Source: Trichuris trichiura (Eukaryota > Nematoda > Enoplea > Trichinellida > Trichuridae). From it: a stretch of DNA of 64,000 nt. The notes under the pieces are model-generated. The model had not been told where the DNA came from and searched no databases. It saw nothing but the letters and a program-made list of their open reading frames with translations. The stretch covers positions 248,001-312,000 of the forward strand of contig JBAJFE010000048.1 in NCBI GenBank assembly GCA_037903355.1. The letters are read 5' to 3'. Of the stretch, positions 1-9,200 are shown in pieces (the stretch's first letter is position 1; each line of letters starts with the position of its first letter). The position numbers were made by a program, and so were the translations under genes.

Positions 1-461
1 AATATTAGACGAATAAAGACGTGTAACGCCGCTTTCGACCGGAAATGTGACAGGATTCCTGATCTGCCACTCAGAAAAGTCTATACCTTCCGAGAATGTG
101 AACAAGAATAAGCTTCCGGTGTTCACAACAAAATTCGAATTTGGCTGTGAGATTAACAATAACGCAGCTAACGACTGACTCTTTATCGAATCTACAGAAT
201 CTCTAACCACGTGTCGTAATACGGTAGAACGCGCAGGTACAGATGGACTCTTTGCTCATCATTAGTTCCAGCTTCGGCCGGAACATCCGGTTTATTACCA
301 TCCTAGGAAAAAAGCGTGAATGATATCAGGCACCAAACCTGGCGACCGAACAAATACAAACTTTATTTCTTCAAAGAGATTAAAGTCTTCCGTCACACCA
401 AAATACCACCATTTTGTCAAACTAAATTTTCAGGTTACGAAGAATACGTTCCTTTAGTTTA
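1..461. other. stretch without a recognised gene
   Basis: No open frame of useful length, no recognisable domain and no repeat shared with the rest of the window was seen here. It is the left flank of the first hammerhead element, whose target duplication begins at 462. Confidence 0.5.
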
Positions 462-565
462 ACAGTTTACGCTTTTGTAAATGTAACTTCTTGGTACGGG
501 ACCGTATAGTTTTATGTCGAGTTTCTTTTACGGAAAGTCTGTCCCGTTGGTAATATTTTTAATAT

Positions 566-606
566 TCCGGAGCTTTCGGGTCAAACGAGACCCGTCTTCA
601 GCGGTG
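566..606 (-). ncRNA. hammerhead ribozyme, intact core (type I)
   Basis: Read on the minus strand: CTGAAGA box (fits CUGANGA), stem II GGGTC/GACCC with a 6-nt loop, then GAAA, a minimal stem III AGCT, and C as the residue before the predicted cut. Stem I begins CCG/CGG and continues after an internal loop as TTAA/TTAA. All conserved core positions are present. It is the left member of an outward-facing pair. Confidence 0.8.
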
Positions 607-1173
607 TTAAAATAAAGCAATGAAGTAACGAAATTTTCACGGTGTTAAAATGATGTAATGGGTGTTTCGCGGGGATGTTTTAACTGTTTAAAGTCGAATG
701 TTTTAAAGTTGATTTCCTTGTGTCCTCATCTTCTGTCTGTCTGGCTGCAACGTGCAACCAGACTCTCCATCCGAAAGTTTTATGCTACGAATGCAATTTA
801 CGCTTACGGAAAATCAAAGAAGCCCTATACATCAGGCACAATGAGACGTACAACAAAGATCAAGGAGCATAAATAAGTGAACTATGGGCAAACATTGTCA
901 CCCGCTCTAAATGCTGCTCACTTGACTAAACACACAAAGAAAACAAAGAATTACGGATCAAAACCAACAAAAATGGAGAAGAACCTTAAAACGAAATTTC
1001 TGAAGAACAACATATGTCCACAACAAGAAAATTGGCTAGCTGACAGACAGAAGATGAGGACACAAGGAAATCTACTTTAAAACATTCGACTTTAAACAGT
1101 TAAAACATCCCCACGCAACACCCATTACATCATTTTAACACCGTGAAAATTTCGTTACTTCATTGCCTTGATT

Positions 1174-1219
1174 TAACACCGCTGAAGACGGGTCTCGTTT
1201 GACCCGAAAGCTCCGGAAT
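1174..1219 (+). ncRNA. hammerhead ribozyme, intact core (type I)
   Basis: Plus-strand order is CCG, CTGAAGA, stem II GGGTC/GACCC, GAAA, AGCT, C, CGG. It has the same core as its inverted partner at 566-606. Predicted cleavage is after the C following AGCT. The downstream tract ending aacgggac is shared by most copies in the window. Confidence 0.8.
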
Positions 1220-1279
1220 ATTAAAAATATTATCAACGGGACAAACTTTCCGTAAAAGGAACTCGACAGTTTACGCTTT

Positions 1280-1749
1280 ACCGATCTGTTCCATGGCTTC
1301 TCCATGACGGATGACATTAGAATTATTTGAGGACTGGTCTTTGAACAGTTCTATCCCAGAGAGAAGCGAATATTCCAGCAAAAGAAAGCGTGGCTAATGA
1401 TTCTTTCGATGTTCAAAAGTGCACCTGCGCGTCCGAGACACATCAACGACGTAAATGTATTTGTTTTCTCAACTGTATATAAGTCTAAGCCTAAACCAGG
1501 AACTAGAAGCAGTGATGCCTTCGCGAGTCACGGCTTGAAGTAAACAATAGGCAACATGAAACGTCAGCAAGCCATTCTGGGTAAAACGAATGTCGTGAAG
1601 GCTAACGATAGGGCAGGTATGCGTGTCGGTCGCGCGAAATGCATGGAAACAGTGTCAGAAAACGAAATGTCGAAACGCCTAATCCGTCAGGCAACTGGGT
1701 GTCGTGGGTCTATTTGCCGCCAAACACGACTGTACTTATTTAACTAACA
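1280..1749. other. stretch without a recognised gene
   Basis: A 63-codon open frame (1556-1747, +) is basic and lacks a recognisable domain. A short TTAGGC-like tract (taagcctaaacc) is near 1487. Nothing else can be assigned. Confidence 0.4.
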
Positions 1750-2345
1750 GATGGACTAAGGGCAATAGCTGCCTTCTGAGCTTACTATTTACGGCAGCCT
1801 TTCGATCACGTTCTAGAACTGAATGAATCTGCCTGAAAACTCCAGGAGTTTTGGAAAGATGTAATCTTCTGAATGCTATATGGACTATTGCTGCTGCATG
1901 GCAAGAAGTCATATAGCAATGGATAGAGGGATTAGGACCAAGAACTCAAGGGTGAACGCGTTTTAACATTTTAAGAAAGATTGCATTTGATCAAATAATG
2001 AGTGATAGGCAGCTGAAACTTGGAAACGATTTGCGAGTAGACCTAAATCAAGAGGATACCTATCAGCTCATTAAAGTGGAGGCTGAAAGCTTATTAACGT
2101 GGGTCTGAACGAGTTGGAAAAAAACGGAAGCTGAGGCAGAGAAAAAATTATATTTAAAACAAGCAGTTCACAGCAAAAAATGACTGGCTAAGGCGCTCGC
2201 TACTCTAAGCACTGGCGTACAGACCTTAGAAGAAATGGATGGCAGTCACGAGAGACTTGCGAAATTTGAATGACAGGTTCAAAATACTTTTGCGTGCTAC
2301 AGAAAAATATACAAAAGAATGAAGGAATGAAGAGTGTACAAGCAA
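1750..2345 (+). pseudogene. decayed Tigger-like transposase C-terminal part
   Basis: Translating across stops and frameshifts gives short segments that resemble the C-terminal half of pogo/Tigger transposases: NLLNAIWTIAAAWQEV near 1855-1905, then an acidic, charged tail (TLEEMDGSHERLAKFE near 2222-2270) and YRKIYKRMKE near 2297-2328. Several in-frame stops make it non-functional. No terminal repeats were found, so its borders are approximate. A weak resemblance, not a firm family call. Confidence 0.4.
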
Positions 2346-2572
2346 AAGTTTATGCCTTTTTAAAGTACACTACGCCAGATACACTATCAGTCATCAGTGG
2401 ACTAGCTTCTTGCAGCTATAATTGAACTAAGCAAGGAAAGAAGTTCATGGGCTTGTCGCTGTAACATTACTATCCGTTTGCAATACCAGTTGAGCTAATC
2501 GAACGTTTTCACGGATCAGCGAGCTCTTATGGATACCTGTCAATAATAATTGTCCTATATGAATTTCTCAGT

Positions 2573-2892
2573 TGGTCTTCTGGTTCACGGGTTTGGCCTG
2601 TTTGATGTATATGTAGTCAAACTTCAGAAGCGCCTTAACAACGGATGAATGAGCAAATTGTTAGAGAAAATACAGAACAAATTCTATACCGTACGTCTCG
2701 GAACTGCTCCGCTTCCGAATATAGTAATACTACTAAAGTTTTGAATATACTGCTTATGTTAACTCTGTTACACTGCTGACGACGTAACAAGAGTAGTTCC
2801 GAAACGTACGGTATAGAAATTGTTTTGTATTTTCTCTAACAATTTGCTCATCCATTCGTTGGTTGGGCACTTTTGAAGTTTGTTTACATATA
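2573..2892. repeat. palindromic element, foldback family 2, right end interrupted
   Basis: The left arm (2573-2707) and right arm (about 2795-2892) are inverted copies: ggtcttctggttcacgggtt, then a block around gttggtagggcact, then ctctaacaattt. The same arms recur at 57.1, 58.1 and 63.4 kb. A plus-strand hammerhead motif sits between them at 2770-2816. The right arm stops abruptly where a Tigger-type terminal repeat begins (2893), so a later insertion or deletion removed its outer end. Confidence 0.65.
2770..2816 (+). ncRNA. hammerhead ribozyme-like, variant stem III (ACGT)
   Basis: Plus strand: CTG, CTGACGA, a stem II GTAAC/GTTCC with one mismatch, GAAA, then ACGT in place of the usual AGCT, A before the cut and CGG for stem I. 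The A-C-G-T segment keeps the two-base-pair stem III, so the change is compensatory. The stem II mismatch makes activity uncertain. Confidence 0.55.
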
Positions 2893-2970
2893 CAGTAAAA
2901 CCTCCGTAATTTGACCACCCAACGGACTGGGGAAAACTGGTCAACATAGGAGGTGGTCAACATATAGAAA
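2893..2970. mobile_element. truncated Tigger-type MITE, one terminal repeat
   Basis: It begins at a TA (2891-2892) followed by cagtaaaacctccgta and tgaccacc, the terminal sequence of the Tigger-type elements at 42.5, 49.4 and 12.65 kb. A gtggtcaacatatag tract follows, but no matching opposite terminus is seen before other repeat sequence. A solo end. Confidence 0.6.
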
Positions 2971-3049
2971 GTGGGTATAAGTAGCTCGGCTGAATAGATT
3001 AACATCTGTATGCGTTTTCTTCTATTGCACAGCATCAATTGGAGGTCTA

Positions 3050-3210
3050 TTAAACGGTGAGCCCTCCTGCGTTAGGGATAATTCTGCCAGAGTTCCTCTT
3101 ATGTGATTCCCAACGCTCCCGCACGAGGTTCCCATCGCCCCCTGTGCTCTCTCATCACCCCCCAGGGGGCGATATCGCCCAGTTTGAGAACCTATGCTTT
3201 ATTTTATGCT
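3050..3210. repeat. dispersed hAT-like end repeat, copy 1
   Basis: This matches 22245-22376 and 37460-37600: gccctcctgcg, gggataattctg, gtgattcccaac, a C/G-rich block around gggggcgatatcgccc, ending tttgagaacctatg. The last motif reversed (cataggttctcaaa) looks like a hAT terminal repeat. Copy 1 lacks the roughly 400 bp that precede it in the other two. Confidence 0.55.
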
Positions 3211-3215
3211 GACGT

Positions 3216-6188
3216 ACAGCCACTACGTCTTGTCCCCTGTGATTATCTGACTGAAGAACAGGCGACGTTGGGCCGTGACTTGATGGTATCGAGTGAGAAG
3301 ATAAGCTGGGACAGAAACGCGCCAGATTTCGTCACCTAGGCTCTCAGCTGACTTGGTATCGATGATCCCATTTCCGTACCTTTGCCACAGATAGCAAATG
3401 TCAGCTTACAATGACAAGAGCGCAGCCTGTCTTTTCAGCCAGTTCGCATGACGAATGCCGTAGGTCTTGGTGGACTAGGGCAATCAATGTTTCCATCAAA
3501 ATCGCTTGGTCTACCTGACCTCGCACTGTCATTCAGATCAAAATTTTTTACCCTAAAGCGGAAATACCACTTTCTAGCTCCCGATCATTGGCAGCTTGTT
3601 CCTCTTAGATGGCCTGCAATTTTACAGTGGCTATGGCAGCACTTTATCTTTCCTTATACCGGAAAAGTAGCATGTGCCGGCTATGCTCCTTTTTGTTGAC
3701 CTAACACTCCATCTTTCCAGCTAAGCTGAAACTTCTCATGAGCGCAATATTAAAAGTTAACTGTACTAGCATGTAGATAAAATTGAGAAGTATTCAATGA
3801 TAGACACTGCTTAGCATGAGAGCAACCACGTACAGAAAGTTTACTTCAGAAGAAAACAGAACGAACTTATGAAACTATCCAATAATAAAGAACTAAAGCT
3901 AAAATTTAAAAATGGCTACCAAGGATTTTCACTTTGCAGAAGAAAATTCTTCGCTATACCTTCACGTAAAGGTTATTATGGAAAAGCTACTAAATGCCCT
4001 AGCCCCATCATGTCTTAATTGGAAGTGGATTTAGTGTCGTCATAATCGGTTGTCGAAGAAGAGAAACAGGTTACAAAGCACGACTACCTGCGGCTAAGAG
4101 TTGTCAGCATAAACCAGACTTCTGAAATTTAGTTTCCCCACAAGGCTGACATTAGCTGTTGGTCCAGAAATTCACTCACGTGAGGGGTCCACGTGAATGA
4201 AATAACAGTCCCAGGTGCACTTGATTAACGCGATTTGTATGCGAACAAAGAAAAGCACGGAATTAAGGACAGCCAGCCAAGAGAAATGAACAGCAGCACG
4301 CGTCAGCAAGGAAAGGTTTCCTCAAAAGTTTTAGTTGCCTCAGTATTTCCCTAGCTCTGGATAACGATGCCACTTGGACTGTGACTGGCAAGTTCTACGC
4401 GAGCTGATAGGTTGATGCTGTTCCCGAGCCAGAGAAGACTGGGGATGGGAGATGGGAAAGATAGCCCATCAATTGATTGGCCAAAGCTTTCCCCACAACG
4501 GTGTCCCAAGCGCCTTCTTAACGTTTATCGCTTCGTTTGGGAAACACTGCTCCATAGGAAAGTGCAACGCGAGGACTGCGAAGAAAAGCTCACTCCGTCC
4601 TAACAGCAAGCAAAGGTGACCACGCAGAGACTCACATAATGAAAGAGGTGCATGCTCCGTTTTCTTTTGCCAAGCTTGGCCGCAACAGTTCAGCCAGGAC
4701 CATTCATATGTAACCAGTCGCTGGAAGCAAAACGGATCACAACATGAAAACCTATAACCAGCTGTCGAATATGCCTCGCAGAGATAATTTCAAACGAGGT
4801 GTGTACAAATGGTGGTGCAAAACAGTGAGAAAGGATATTTTCAATCACAAAGGGGCAATGGCAAAGGGCAGGCTGCAAAGCGAAGCACTGCTTCAAGTTA
4901 TTCCTGGATTGCTTACAGTACGTAATATCTAAGCGTATGCTAAATAAATAATTTTCACGTCACTCTGGGCAAGGATAAAACAGTTTCAAAATTATGCAAC
5001 TTTACATTCCATTGCAAAGAATTCTACAATGACTGTATTCTTTGAAAGGATCAGTATCGCCTCTTTGCATGGACAAGAAGAGCTTCCGAAGGGCATTTGA
5101 ATGGGGGCGCTGGCTTGGCTAGGGGCGGTAACGCTCCTTTGGGTGAGGGGCAATAGACAACTAAAGCCTGCGATTGGCTATGTCAGCTCCACTAGTAAAG
5201 GAACGACGATTCCTCCTAATATTTTGTATCAGTAACATAAGAAAGCAGTAAAACAGCTTTGTGTCTCATTTAAAGAGAGTGTAAGTTTGACTGTGAGCGC
5301 AATTCAAAACTGCAAAATTGGCCGCTGACAGTTCCCAAAAAGATTTCTAGGACTGGAAGGCAAAAAAAGAAAAGCCAGAGAGTTTTAACGCACTCCGTCA
5401 CTGCGTTCAGGCCGCTAAGCAAGCGTACGTTCCATTCCCACAGCACCGGGGAAATCAACCGCTCTACCATTTGCACAAAACTTCACATACCCGCTCCAGT
5501 GTTAAGACTAGGCGACGCGGTGCTGAGCCGCAGCTTGGAAAGGGGGCTGTGGAATCTGAAAGCTCCGAAAAAAGAAGCAGTGAGAAACACTGTTCTTACG
5601 ACTTTCCTACGGTAGGTTATGCATTTACTCTGAGATAATGCGTTGTAGTATAGCAAAGATGGTAAAGCACTCTCCTAAGACAAGATTTTAATCCAGTATT
5701 TAAAAGCGAAGTTATCTGAACTACTGTTGTTTCATCTGACCATTCCTGAAGAGCTTGTTTTATCTTTCAGAATCAAACCTTTGTTTTAAACCAGATGCTG
5801 AACCGTATTTGCAGCAGACCGCTTCGTGTAGTTTTTATGCAGTCGTTTAAACGACGAAAGCTTCACAGTAGCCAGTAAATTCTGTATACAAAGTTGTTAT
5901 TGCTTTTGATGTTTTACAAGATTGCAATTAATGCCTATTTTCTTATTAATAATTTCACGCAATAATCTTCCTTTCACTTCTCCTATGGGATTTAACCAGT
6001 CTAAAACCCAGAAGTTTCATTTGTACTTACAATAAATACACTCATAACTTTCAAGAGGTTCTATGCTTCATCTTCAGCGAAACAAAAAGTAGATATACTG
6101 ACGGGAATTATATTTCAGTTGAGGTTCCGCAATAATCGTCAGCGTGCATTTACAGAGCTTTCTGTCTGAAATTTACATTTACAATTTC
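3216..6188. other. 3-kb stretch without a supported gene
   Basis: Only short open frames without recognisable domains (for example 4412-4603 and 4744-4932 on +). There are no long repeats shared with the rest of the window. Its 3' part probably contains an intron of the potassium-channel-like gene, since an acceptor-like tttacaatttcag ends at 6190. Confidence 0.35.
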
Positions 6189-6190
6189 AG

Positions 6191-6619
6191 TTTTTAAACA
6201 TAAAACTTTTAAATACATGGGTTGATGCAGGCATCCATATAGCACGCATCTACACTGCTATTGGTGATTTGCAACTCCACCTTTTTTGCGCATTTAAGGT
6301 TGTTTTCAAGAGTACACGTCTATTTAGGTGGTACATCATGGTAACAAGTTACACTGCTGTCGGAATAGGCATAACGACAATGTGTATTGATTTGGTGGGA
6401 ACAAGGTATATCACGAAGCTTCACTACTTTGGGCGAAAACTGAAGGGAGCAGATTTGATGCGATATCTGCGTCGCAAAAAAATTCGTGATAGCAGAATTT
6501 TACTGGCAGCACAGGCAGCTGAAACAATTGAAGTTTACTTGAAACGTCTTAATAGGTATGATGCACTGAATCTTAGTTCTTCTATACTGAATTATTTAGT
6601 CGTAATGGCGAAATTATGA
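6191..6619 (+). CDS. putative K2P (TWK-type) potassium channel, terminal exon
   Basis: The frame is open from an acceptor-like tttacaatttcag (ending 6190) to TGA at 6617-6619. The segment around 6346-6440 resembles the last membrane helix and proximal tail of nematode two-pore potassium channels: YTAVGIGITTMCIDLVG, then KLHYFGRKLKG and a basic RRKKIR cytoplasmic tail of about 60 residues. A YTAIGDL segment at 6251-6271 recalls a pore filter but lacks the usual G-(aromatic)-G, so either the true exon starts later (for example after tatttag near 6325) or this copy is damaged. K2P channels set resting potential at the plasma membrane. Upstream exons with the first pore and helices were not found. 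A poly(A) signal follows at 6685. The assignment rests on motif resemblance only. Confidence 0.5.
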   Translation, partial: FLNIKLLNTWVDAGIHIARIYTAIGDLQLHLFCAFKVVFKSTRLFRWYIMVTSYTAVGIGITTMCIDLVGTRYITKLHYFGRKLKGADLMRYLRRKKIRDSRILLAAQAAETIEVYLKRLNRYDALNLSSSILNYLVVMAKL

Positions 6620-6684
6620 TTTTTCTTTGTAACTAAACTGCTGTGATAAGTTAAACTAAACGAATGTTTTAAACGTTGCAACCT

Positions 6685-6690
6685 AATAAA
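6685..6690 (+). terminator. polyadenylation signal AATAAA
   Basis: A canonical AATAAA about 65 bp after the stop codon of the K2P-like exon; spacing suits a short nematode 3' UTR. Confidence 0.5.
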
Positions 6691-6976
6691 GTTAAAACTT
6701 GATTTCCTTGATTTTGTAAACAAGATACCTTTTAATGCCAGAAAGCAATTTCATGGTTTCGAATTTATAGGTACAACCAATTCTGATTCATTAAAACCCA
6801 TGAAACTTTCAGGTTTTTCCTGTTCTCATCTTCATCTTGTGCATGGAATGTTTATGAACACAGGCGGCCCTCGTTATCCGCGGTTAACTCGTCCAACATT
6901 TTGAGCATTTTACCGCGTTAAGTTGAATTCCGCGTTATATAGGCAACCCTATGAAAAAGGCTAAATAGCTTATATT

Positions 6977-7470
6977 CTAGTGCGTATTTCGTCCTGTCCC
7001 GTTGAATTCCTTCAGGAACGTCGAGGCAGCTATGAAATCAGCCAATGCCGTTTCCCCAGTGATCTTTAAGTTCTTGAGGTTGAAGCGCTTCACGTATTTT
7101 GCTAGCCATTTTTTGCTAGCAGTAAACTTTTTTCTCTCGTTCTCTGCAACCACGCCAGAGAAGTGCTCAATAAGTTCAACGCTTTCTCCTGAATAACTTT
7201 CCCGTCGACGGGGACATTCTTCCTCGACATGTCCTCTATCCAAATGCTTAGCGTTTTCTCGGCCTTCACGAAGACCTTGTTGCGAACTACAGCAGCTCTT
7301 TTTGCCAGTGAAGGGTCAGAATACACGTTTCCTCAAATCTCAGCTTCCTTCCGTTTTATCGTACGAATGCTGGATTCATTCTTCCCGATCCTGCGGCCCA
7401 CTTCGGAAAATGACAATCCGCTTTTCGAAAGGTCAAGGACTTCTACGTTCTCATGAAGAGTAATGGCACT
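6977..7470 (-). pseudogene. Tigger-family transposase N-terminal region, broken
   Basis: On the minus strand from about 7460 downward the translation gives a Pipsqueak-type helix-turn-helix (LSKSGLSFSEVGRRIGKNES, then IRTIKRKEAEI). After a stop comes the CENP-B-like second DNA-binding domain: ALSIWIED-like KTLSIWIEDMSRKNVPVDG and VIQEKALNL. A frameshift then leads to WLAKYVKRFNLKNLKITGE (about 7045-7105). The whole DDE catalytic domain is missing; the frame runs directly into the 3' terminal region, so this is an internally deleted, non-autonomous copy. Confidence 0.7.
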
Positions 7471-7492
7471 ACGTTACCTCTTAGCCCTAGGG

Positions 7493-7742
7493 CATAGTTT
7501 CTCAACCTTTTTTGCCCCAGGCCCTGTCTGTCGCGACAGACCCGAAAGCTCCGGAGAAACATTTCTCATTTATTGGCTTATCAACGGGACACGATAGCCG
7601 TAATAAAGACATTGTAATATGAAAACATACAGTCCCTTACTAAAATATCACATTTTCATGAACTGTTGATTGGGACAATCTCCTGCCGCATTATCCTCCA
7701 GGGCTCCCTAACATCTCCCAGGGCCCACGTTGAGAAACACTG
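7493..7742. mobile_element. hAT-type MITE, 250 bp, 8-bp target duplication
   Basis: The termini catagtttctcaac (7493-7506) and gttgagaaacactg (7729-7742) are inverted repeats with two mismatches. Flanking 8-mers ccctaggg (7485-7492) and ccctagag (7743-7750) differ at one base, as expected for a hAT duplication. It lies inside the Tigger remnant, so it is younger. Most of its interior (7523 to about 7670) is derived from a hammerhead element. Confidence 0.75.
7523..7556 (+). ncRNA. truncated hammerhead motif with extended stem II
   Basis: A perfect hairpin gtctgtc-gc-gacagac is followed by CCGAAAGCTCCGGAG, the 3' half of the hammerhead core, and downstream by cttatcaacgggac and gaaaacatacagtccc, the usual tail of the family. 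The CUGANGA box is missing, so it is not expected to cleave. A close sibling is at 46251. Confidence 0.55.
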
Positions 7743-8616
7743 CCCTAGAGGAACCGCTCTGTTCACTTACTTGCCTTCTGTCAGCCATCCTCCTATGCGA
7801 CACCAGTTAAACGACGCGAATGTTCAGATCTACTACGCTGCAGGGGAACTGATGTTTGCGCACGGCGAATAGGCTCGACAACGGGCACGAAGCAATAACG
7901 AACAATCAGAAAAATGACAAGGTCTCATTAGCATTGCGCATGGTTAGAGAGCGTTGTAAGGAGAAAAACTCTTTCGCGCCTGGGCAGACGATCACGCTGC
8001 TGCTCAGGCAGGCGACGACATTACTGCAACTATAATGCCAGCCAGCAGTGCGCACGTTTTTGCGAAAAGATGACGTCACTATATCACGCCGGACGAACCG
8101 CGTTGTACAGAATCCGCGGATAACGAGAGCCGCCTGTACTTGATTTTAACAATTTAGACCCCTGCTGAAGAGTGTTGCGAGTTATCCTGAAAACTTACAG
8201 AGCTTTGGTAACATAAGAATGACCCAATCTGTAAAATAAAAACCTTTGAAATGTATTCATGACAACATGATAACATTCAAAAGGAGGTCCCATGCGTACC
8301 AGTAATGAATAAGTTCACCGTAACTTCCATCGTGATTACCTGTACCCCCTTACATGACGCTCCGTTTTCAAGCGTGACGTAATATCACATATTCATTAGC
8401 TTAGTTCTTCCTTAATACACTGGGTTTGGTCTTTCTTAACGACTGTGGAGGGCTTACAAAACACATTAGAACTTCCATAGTGTCCAGGATTTCCTATGCC
8501 CAGGAAGCTACGGAAGCAAAGACGTTTTGCTTTATCAACGATCTTAGGTTGTTAAAAAAGCAGAACACTAAAGACTGTTATCGAAGATCTGTTGTTTTAC
8601 ACTGTTATTCGTTCAG

Positions 8617-8745
8617 AAGCGCATGTGAAGAATCAACCTTAACGACCCTGCCAGAACCGGTACTGGAGAACACTAAGGAACCCGTAATAGAGAAAATGCA
8701 AACCACTGTAGCACCCATTCAGCCTGTCACTGCCGAGCACACGGA
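8617..8745 (+). CDS. candidate internal exon, unknown acidic Thr/Pro-rich protein
   Basis: Acceptor-like ttattcgttcag ends at 8616 and a consensus donor GTAAGTTT starts at 8746. The open frame between reads as a low-complexity acidic, threonine/proline/valine-rich segment with TTLPEPVLENTKEPVIEK and TTVAPIQPVTAEHT. This is typical of a linker or extracellular stalk. No domain recognised and no adjoining exons identified; the case rests on the two splice sites and codon-like composition. Confidence 0.35.
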
Positions 8746-8749
8746 GTAA

Positions 8750-9200
8750 GTTTACGTATTGTTCTATGAACCACTGAACCATTGTTACTTCATCAAAATA
8801 ATAAGAGAAGCAAAGCAAAGGTCAACGGTGTAAGAATTAGGCCAAAGTATAAGAGCGCTTCCGTTACGGGAAGAATTTATCTGCTTACCCCGTGCAGTTC
8901 AAGTGTGTTTTAAAGTACAGGTTGTTTTCTTACAACGCGAGAGTTATTTCTTGGAAAAGTTGCGCTATCTGGAGAATGGTCACATGAAGTACGTAAAGTC
9001 CAGGAAGATCACTTTACGGTACAAAGCGTCAACAAGAATGCTTGCTTCTAAACAACGATAAAAACTGCGTAAATAAACTGTGTTAGAAAAAAAATTATAG
9101 TACATCTTAGCTATTTATTGAACTGTCAAATACGCAAACGTAAGAGTGTTCTTACACTGGATCTGAATAACAGGTTCTTTCTTTTTACGGTGGAACTCTT
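8750..9200. other. stretch without a recognised gene
   Basis: Nothing recognised; possibly intronic if the exon at 8617-8745 is real. A poly-C run (about 9216-9228) starts just inside the next repeat element. Confidence 0.3.

Larger units (their letters stand above)
476..1265. mobile_element. palindromic hammerhead element 1, 790 bp, 14-bp target duplication
   Basis: The element is flanked by perfect direct repeats acagtttacgcttt at 462-475 and 1266-1279. Inside, a left arm (about 517-742) is repeated inverted as a right arm (about 1041-1265), with a roughly 300-bp unique centre. Each arm carries a complete hammerhead ribozyme core, on the minus strand at 566-606 and on the plus strand at 1174-1219, so the two face outward. 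The outer part of the left arm (ttcttggtacgggac, 488-502) recurs at the ends of the related elements at 47 and 50 kb. The short open frames inside have no recognisable domain and look non-coding. I infer a non-autonomous insertion mobilised by a Penelope-like element. Confidence 0.8.
6861..8136 (-). mobile_element. Tigger/jerky-like DNA transposon remnant, 1.28 kb
   Basis: The 23-bp terminal inverted repeats differ at one base (6861-6883, starting caggcggccctcg; 8114-8136, ending gagccgcctg). Flanking dinucleotides are CA and TA, compatible with a decayed TA duplication. The transposase remnant reads on the minus strand, so the left end is the 3' end. A 250-bp hAT MITE interrupts it at 7493-7742. 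A second copy of the 3' end lies at 36391-36543. Confidence 0.75.
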
